Position numbers and translations under genes: made by a program. Positions 5,025-8,128 of a DNA stretch of 8,128 nucleotides are shown one piece after another. A model generated the notes under the pieces. The model was not told the origin of the DNA. It worked only from the letters and a program-made list of their open reading frames with translations, and did not search any database. The number at the start of each line of letters is the position of its first letter. Position 1 is the stretch's first letter. Origin of the DNA: an uncultured Oscillospiraceae bacterium. GTDB taxonomy: Bacteria > Bacillota > Clostridia > Oscillospirales > Oscillospiraceae. The stretch is taken from assembly GCA_900763675.1 (NCBI GenBank), contig CAAFLE010000080.1, positions 1-8,128 on the forward strand. Direction: 5' to 3'.

Positions 5025-6109
5025 CGCGCACCCTCCACGGTGAATTTATCGCCCTCGCGGATCTCGTCGAGATAGCCGTCGTCGATGCCCGCCTCGTCAA
5101 ACGTCGCCATGCCGTTCATCACGGCGCACGCCGCGTTCAATATCTCAAAGGCAAACGGACAGCCGCTCCCCTCGCCGAGCCGCATTCCGAGCAGCAGCAG
5201 CGGCTCGAGCCGCAGCTCTTCCATGGCGAGCCGGTACCCGATTTCATACGAGGCATGGCTCGGCACAAGGAAGCTGCGCACCTCCGGGCAGAGACGGAAA
5301 GCGCACAGCGCCGCCGCGGCGGAGATCAGCCCGTCGATCACGACCGGGCGGCGTGTCGCCGCCGCGCCGAGAAACGCACCGCACATCGCCGCGATGTCCA
5401 GCCCGCCGACCTTGGAAAGCACGTCGAGCGTATCGGTCTCGTCCGGGCGGTTCGTTTCGATCGCCGTGCGGATGACCGCTTTTTTCTTGGCGAACGCGGC
5501 GTCCGTCACGCCGCCGCCGCGTCCCGTTACGGCGTCTGCGTCCGCGCCGAGCAGCACCGAGAGCACCGCCGACGCCGTCGTCGTGTTGCCGATGCCCATT
5601 TCACCGACGCCGAGAACGTCCGCGTCCGTATCTGCCGCAATCTCCGCACCGGTGCATACGGCGCGGACGCACTCCTCGCGGGTCATGGCGGGTCCTTTGG
5701 CGATGTTTCCCGTGCCGTAGGCGATCTTCCGGTTCAGCACCGCCGGCTCGCGGATGTCGGCGGCGACGCCCACGTCGCATACCGTAATGCCGCAGCCGAA
5801 ATGGCGGCAGAGCGCCGCCGCGCCGGTCTTGCCGCGGGTGAGATTCACGGTCTGCGAGAGCGTTACGGAGCGCGGCGCACTGGAAACACCCTCGTCCACG
5901 ACGCCGTTATCGGCGGCAAAGACGAGAAGATGCTTCTTTTCGATGCGGTTATGCACCCGTCCGGTGATCCCGGCGAGCTGCACGGACAGCTCTTCGAGCC
6001 GCCCGAGACTGCCGGGCGGCTTGGCAAGCTGCGCCTGATACCGCCGCGCCGCTTCCATTGCCGCGGCGTCCGGCGGCGCGATCTTAGCAATGCATTCCTG
6101 TAAGGTCAT
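5021..6109 (-). CDS. cobT: Nicotinate-nucleotide--dimethylbenzimidazole phosphoribosyltransferase, CobT
   Basis: A 362-aa cytoplasmic enzyme that moves phosphoribose from nicotinate mononucleotide to a lower-ligand base, giving the alpha-ribotide. Motifs in order: KPPGSLGRLEEL (30-41), FAADNGVVDEGVSSAPRSVT (64-83, usually ADHGV...EGVSxYP), GEMGIGNTT (169-177), GRGGGVTDAAFAKK (197-209), VVIDGLISAAAA (256-267), SHASYEIGY (284-292) and GMRLGEGSG (308-316) with the catalytic Glu313. All are intact, so it should be active. Length matches the family (about 350). I chose the ATG at 6107-6109, which has GGAG 8 nt upstream and overlaps the preceding stop as ATGA; the frame extends upstream only as a shadow of the neighbouring gene. 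Base specificity (DMB or another benzimidazole, purine or phenol) cannot be read from the sequence. No bluB is in this window. Confidence 0.96.
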   Translation of the reverse strand: MTLQECIAKIAPPDAAAMEAARRYQAQLAKPPGSLGRLEELSVQLAGITGRVHNRIEKKHLLVFAADNGVVDEGVSSAPRSVTLSQTVNLTRGKTGAAALCRHFGCGITVCDVGVAADIREPAVLNRKIAYGTGNIAKGPAMTREECVRAVCTGAEIAADTDADVLGVGEMGIGNTTTASAVLSVLLGADADAVTGRGGGVTDAAFAKKKAVIRTAIETNRPDETDTLDVLSKVGGLDIAAMCGAFLGAAATRRPVVIDGLISAAAALCAFRLCPEVRSFLVPSHASYEIGYRLAMEELRLEPLLLLGMRLGEGSGCPFAFEILNAACAVMNGMATFDEAGIDDGYLDEIREGDKFTVEGAR

Positions 6110-6876
6110 GGGTGGTTCTCCTTGGTGATAAAGCCGTTTTCGGCGAGCCAGAGAGCGCCGGCTGCCGTATTCTCCGGCAGCTCGAGCGCAAAGCTCGCCG
6201 CGGGGCAGAGCACGAGCGCCCGCTCCAGAACGCCGCGCATCGGGATGCTGCCGGCGTCGAGCGGCGCGTGCGTGTCTGCGGAACGGTCGTTGTTGTGCAG
6301 ATGAAAGTGCCGGAGATACGGCGCGAGCTTCTCCAGCCAGTCCGGCACCGGCACCGAAGAATACGCATTCGCGTGACCGACGTCCAGACAAAGCCCCAGC
6401 CGCGGCGAATCGACGGCGCGAACGATGCCGAGCAGAGATTCCGGCTCCTCCTCCAGCACGTTTTCCAGAACGATGTCCACGCCGGGATCCTCGCGCAGAA
6501 ATTCTTTCCAGAAAATCGCCGACTGCTCCGTATACCAGCAGGGATAGTACATTTTGGGGTTGTATCCGCCGTGGATGACGACCTTTTCCGCGCCGTAGCG
6601 CTTGGCAAGCGCGATCGCCTCGCGGAAGCGGCCGGCGGCAAGCGCTCTCGCCCGCGGGTCGATGGCGCAGGGGAACAGCTCGTTGAACGGCGCGTGCAGC
6701 GTCCGACGCGAAATCCCGCCGAGCTTTTCACGCACGGCGGCGTCCGTTTCCGGGAAGCGCTCGTCCATATTGTACGCGGTGCAGTATTCCGCGATCTCCA
6801 GTCCCAGACCGTACCGACGCGCCGTTTCCGGCGCATCCGGGGATATGGTGGAAAGATAAAAGCGACGGTTTTCCAT
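6106..6876 (-). CDS. Sugar phosphate isomerase/epimerase-like TIM-barrel protein, first gene of the cob operon
   Basis: A 256-aa protein of the xylose-isomerase-like TIM-barrel (AP endonuclease 2) superfamily. The usual divalent-metal ligands can be placed: Glu138 in IVLENVL, Asp165 and His168 in CLDVGHAN, His192/His194 in RHFHLHNND, and Glu232 in ALELPEN. Strand motifs TLHAPFNELFP (59-69) and KVVIHGGYNP (98-107) also fit. The superfamily includes sugar isomerases, epimerases, dehydratases and endonuclease IV, so the reaction is not defined. The start ATG at 6874-6876 has GGAG 6 nt upstream. An in-frame ATG at 6931-6933 would add 19 residues but falls at the predicted transcription start and has no ribosome binding site. 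It shares the promoter and a 4-nt overlap with cobT, so a job tied to lower-ligand or ribose chemistry of cobalamin is possible. That is inference from context only. Confidence 0.85.
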   Translation of the reverse strand: MENRRFYLSTISPDAPETARRYGLGLEIAEYCTAYNMDERFPETDAAVREKLGGISRRTLHAPFNELFPCAIDPRARALAAGRFREAIALAKRYGAEKVVIHGGYNPKMYYPCWYTEQSAIFWKEFLREDPGVDIVLENVLEEEPESLLGIVRAVDSPRLGLCLDVGHANAYSSVPVPDWLEKLAPYLRHFHLHNNDRSADTHAPLDAGSIPMRGVLERALVLCPAASFALELPENTAAGALWLAENGFITKENHP

Positions 6877-6894
6877 AAATTGCTCCGGTTTTCT

Positions 6895-6924
6895 CCCGAT
6901 TGCGGGGTATGCTCCTTGGGGAGC
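6895..6924 (-). promoter_or_regulatory. Cob operon leader with two small hairpins
   Basis: In the leader RNA (minus strand) GCTCC-CCAA-GGAGC (6924-6911) and CCCG-CAAT-CGGG (6906-6895) can each form a short tetraloop hairpin. The first arm GCTCC is also complementary to the GGAGC that serves as ribosome binding site (6886-6882). The leader is only about 58 nt and contains no B12-box or large riboswitch fold that I can recognise. Confidence 0.35.
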
Positions 6925-6941
6925 TTTCGTCATATTTTCAT

Positions 6942-6970
6942 ATTATAGCTCGTTGCGGTTCCGGATTCAA
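6942..6970 (-). promoter_or_regulatory. Sigma-A type promoter of the cob operon
   Basis: On the minus strand TTGAAT (6965-6970), a 17-nt spacer and a perfect TATAAT (6942-6947). Transcription should start near 6935, about 58 nt before the chosen ATG at 6876. Confidence 0.82.
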
Positions 6971-6989
6971 TGACTTTTACCCATTGCAT
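6965..6989. promoter_or_regulatory. Candidate operator between the divergent cob and WYL promoters
   Basis: ATTCAATG (6965-6972) and CATTGCAT (6982-6989) form an inverted repeat matching at 7 of 8 positions around a 9-nt spacer. Each arm contains the -35 box of one of the two divergent promoters. A dimeric regulator here would control both directions. The opposing -35 boxes alone create part of the symmetry, so the support is moderate. Confidence 0.4.
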
Positions 6990-7012
6990 TGTGAAAGATT
7001 TGGTATTATAAT
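6984..7012 (+). promoter_or_regulatory. Sigma-A type promoter of the WYL regulator gene
   Basis: TTGCAT (6984-6989), a 17-nt spacer and TATAAT (7007-7012) on the plus strand. The predicted start is near 7019, leaving a short leader of about 23 nt with GGGAGG before the GTG start. Confidence 0.8.
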
Positions 7013-7041
7013 GGCGAAAATGTTTCAGGGAGGCGAACGCC

Positions 7042-8034
7042 GTGGCACGCTCCGCCCATCAGAAGCTCAAGCTGCTGCTTCTCCGGCAGTATCTCGAATG
7101 CCATTCCGACGAGGCGCATCCGGTCACTACCGCGCAGCTCATCGAATATCTTGCCTCGCAGGGCATTGCCGCCGAGCGCAAGAGCATTTATGACGATATG
7201 GACGCGCTCCATTTCTTCGGCGTGGACGTCATCCGCGTCCGGGAGGGGAACAAAAGCGGCTGGTACGTCGGCGAGCGCGAGTTTCAGCTTCCGGAGCTGC
7301 GGCTGCTTGCCGACAGCGTGCAGTCCTCCCGGTTCATCACGCGGAAAAAGTCGCTGGAGCTGATCGGAAAGCTTGAATCGCTCGCGAGCGAGTATCAGGC
7401 AAAGGGGCTGCGGCGGCAGGTCGTCGTCAAAAACCGCATCAAAACGATGAACGAATCCATATACTATCTCGTGGACGAGCTGCACGCCGCCATCGACGGC
7501 GACAAGCGCATCCGCTTCCACTACGCCGGCTACGACGGACGCGGCAGCCGCGTTCTCCGGCGCGGCGGCGCGTGGTATGAGGTCAGTCCCTACGCGCTTT
7601 TATGGGACGACGAAAACTACTATCTCGTTGGCTACGACGGCGGTGCCGCCGCCATCCGGCATTACCGTGTAGACAAGATCCTCGATCTGGAGGAGACCGG
7701 AGCAGGACGCGCCGGACGCGAGGCGTTTGCCGCGCTCGATATGTCCGAATATACCAGCGCCCACTTCGGAATGTTCTCCGGCACGCCGGAGCGCATACGC
7801 CTGGAATGCCGCGATACGCTCGCCGGAGCGGTCATCGACCGGTTCGGTGCGGATACTCTGCTTGTCCCCTCGCGGGAGAGATATTTCACCGTGACCGTTC
7901 CGGTGGCGGTGTCCGAGCCGTTTTTCGGCTGGGTCTGCTCGTTCGGCGGGGATATGAAGCTCACCGCGCCGGAGAGCGCCGTGGAAGCGTTTCGGGAGCA
8001 TCTCCGCAAGCTCGCCGAGGCGTACCGCATTTAA
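7042..8034 (+). CDS. WYL-domain transcriptional regulator with N-terminal helix-turn-helix
   Basis: A 330-aa protein. Residues 1-60 form a winged helix-turn-helix of the DeoR/HTH_11 kind (VTTAQLIEYLASQGIAAERKSIYDDMDAL, with RKSIYDDM as the recognition part), followed by a wing ending GWYVGEREF. Residues 82-135 are a helical linker. The WYL domain spans about 140-215: AIDGDKRIRFHYAGYD, WYEVSPYALLWDDENYYLVGYD and IRHYRVDKI, where YYL takes the place of WYL. Residues 245-330 are the C-terminal WCX-like extension. WYL proteins bind DNA and sense ligands or nucleic acids through the WYL domain; the signal here is unknown. The start is GTG 7042-7044 with GGGAGG 8 nt upstream. The gene is divergent from the cob operon and shares a regulatory gap of about 165 bp with it, so it is a natural candidate to regulate that operon and itself. 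No terminator follows it. Confidence 0.92.
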   Translation: MARSAHQKLKLLLLRQYLECHSDEAHPVTTAQLIEYLASQGIAAERKSIYDDMDALHFFGVDVIRVREGNKSGWYVGEREFQLPELRLLADSVQSSRFITRKKSLELIGKLESLASEYQAKGLRRQVVVKNRIKTMNESIYYLVDELHAAIDGDKRIRFHYAGYDGRGSRVLRRGGAWYEVSPYALLWDDENYYLVGYDGGAAAIRHYRVDKILDLEETGAGRAGREAFAALDMSEYTSAHFGMFSGTPERIRLECRDTLAGAVIDRFGADTLLVPSRERYFTVTVPVAVSEPFFGWVCSFGGDMKLTAPESAVEAFREHLRKLAEAYRI

Positions 8035-8087
8035 TTTCGTTTTGCCGCGCATTTCCAATAAAAAAATTTTTACAAGGAGGGGTAAAC

Positions 8088-8128
8088 ATGAGCGGCTGCA
8101 TCATTCCCGAGGGGTACACGCCCCGGCT
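8088..8128 (+). CDS. Start of a gene cut by the window edge, possibly aspartate--ammonia ligase (AsnA)
   Basis: An ATG at 8088 with a perfect AGGAGG (8075-8080) 7 nt upstream opens a frame reading MSGCIIPEGYTPR to the edge. The IIPEGY-type beginning resembles the N terminus of Firmicutes AsnA (asparagine synthetase A), which often starts with a few residues then LIIPxxY. Only 13 residues are visible and this rests on my memory of the family, so the product name is tentative; the start itself is well supported. It lies 53 nt after the WYL stop with no terminator and no clear promoter between, so co-transcription is possible. Confidence 0.6.
   Translation, partial: MSGCIIPEGYTPR

Noticed and set aside
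6110..6391. N-terminal extension of CobT
   Set aside because: The cobT frame stays open upstream, but those residues are a shadow of the TIM-barrel gene. The ATG at 6109 has a ribosome binding site and matches the family's N terminus.
6877..6933. Start of the TIM-barrel gene at ATG 6931-6933
   Set aside because: This ATG coincides with the predicted transcription start and has no ribosome binding site, while ATG 6876 has GGAG at 6 nt. It would also add a non-conserved-looking polar stretch.
8035..8087. Promoter or terminator between the WYL gene and the next gene
   Set aside because: The A/T runs at 8060-8071 give neither a proper -35/-10 pair nor a GC stem; only the ribosome binding site is clear.

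Overview
The window looks like a chromosomal stretch from a GC-rich, low-complexity-free Gram-positive bacterium, most likely a gut-type Clostridia (Oscillospiraceae-like) lineage. This is inferred from strong AGGAGG/GGAG ribosome binding sites before almost every gene, sharp sigma-A type promoters in AT-rich gaps, the Firmicutes-style short CobU protein, and a probable start of an asnA gene at the right edge. No mobile element, CRISPR array, tRNA or rRNA was found.

Layout, left to right. Positions 1-260 hold a possible CDS tail, a strong GC hairpin, two small palindromes and the terminator of the next unit. Positions 261-1209 are a minus-strand two-gene unit: a TetR-type regulator followed by a small three-helix PQ-loop/SemiSWEET-like membrane protein, with its own promoter and a candidate self-operator. 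Positions 1233-2785 are a second minus-strand unit: an Sfp-type phosphopantetheinyl transferase and a fusion of a degenerate alpha/beta-hydrolase domain to an SRPBCC-like domain. It ends at a textbook terminator and starts from a consensus promoter so close to the start codon that the mRNA may be leaderless.

Positions 2811-6970 are the core of the window: a tightly packed minus-strand operon for cobalamin lower-ligand (nucleotide loop) assembly. In transcription order it encodes a xylose-isomerase-like TIM-barrel protein, CobT, a full-length CobU, CobS, a second short CobU-type protein, and a CobC-type phosphatase. Four of the five junctions are 4-nt ATGA overlaps. Together CobT (base activation), CobU (AdoCbi kinase/guanylyltransferase), CobS (joining) and CobC (phosphate removal) cover the late nucleotide-loop steps. 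No corrin-ring genes are present here, so the unit would serve salvage or work with genes elsewhere. No B12 riboswitch fits in the roughly 58-nt leader.

Positions 6984-8034 encode a divergent WYL-domain regulator. Its promoter faces the cob promoter, and an inverted repeat spans both -35 boxes, which makes it a candidate regulator of the cob operon and of itself. At 8088 a new gene starts (probably asparagine synthetase AsnA) and runs off the window.

Most interesting points: the TIM-barrel protein leading a B12 nucleotide-loop operon; two CobU-type proteins that appear to have lost complementary parts; a hydrolase-SRPBCC fusion with Arg at the nucleophile position next to a PPTase; and the possibly leaderless PPTase transcript.
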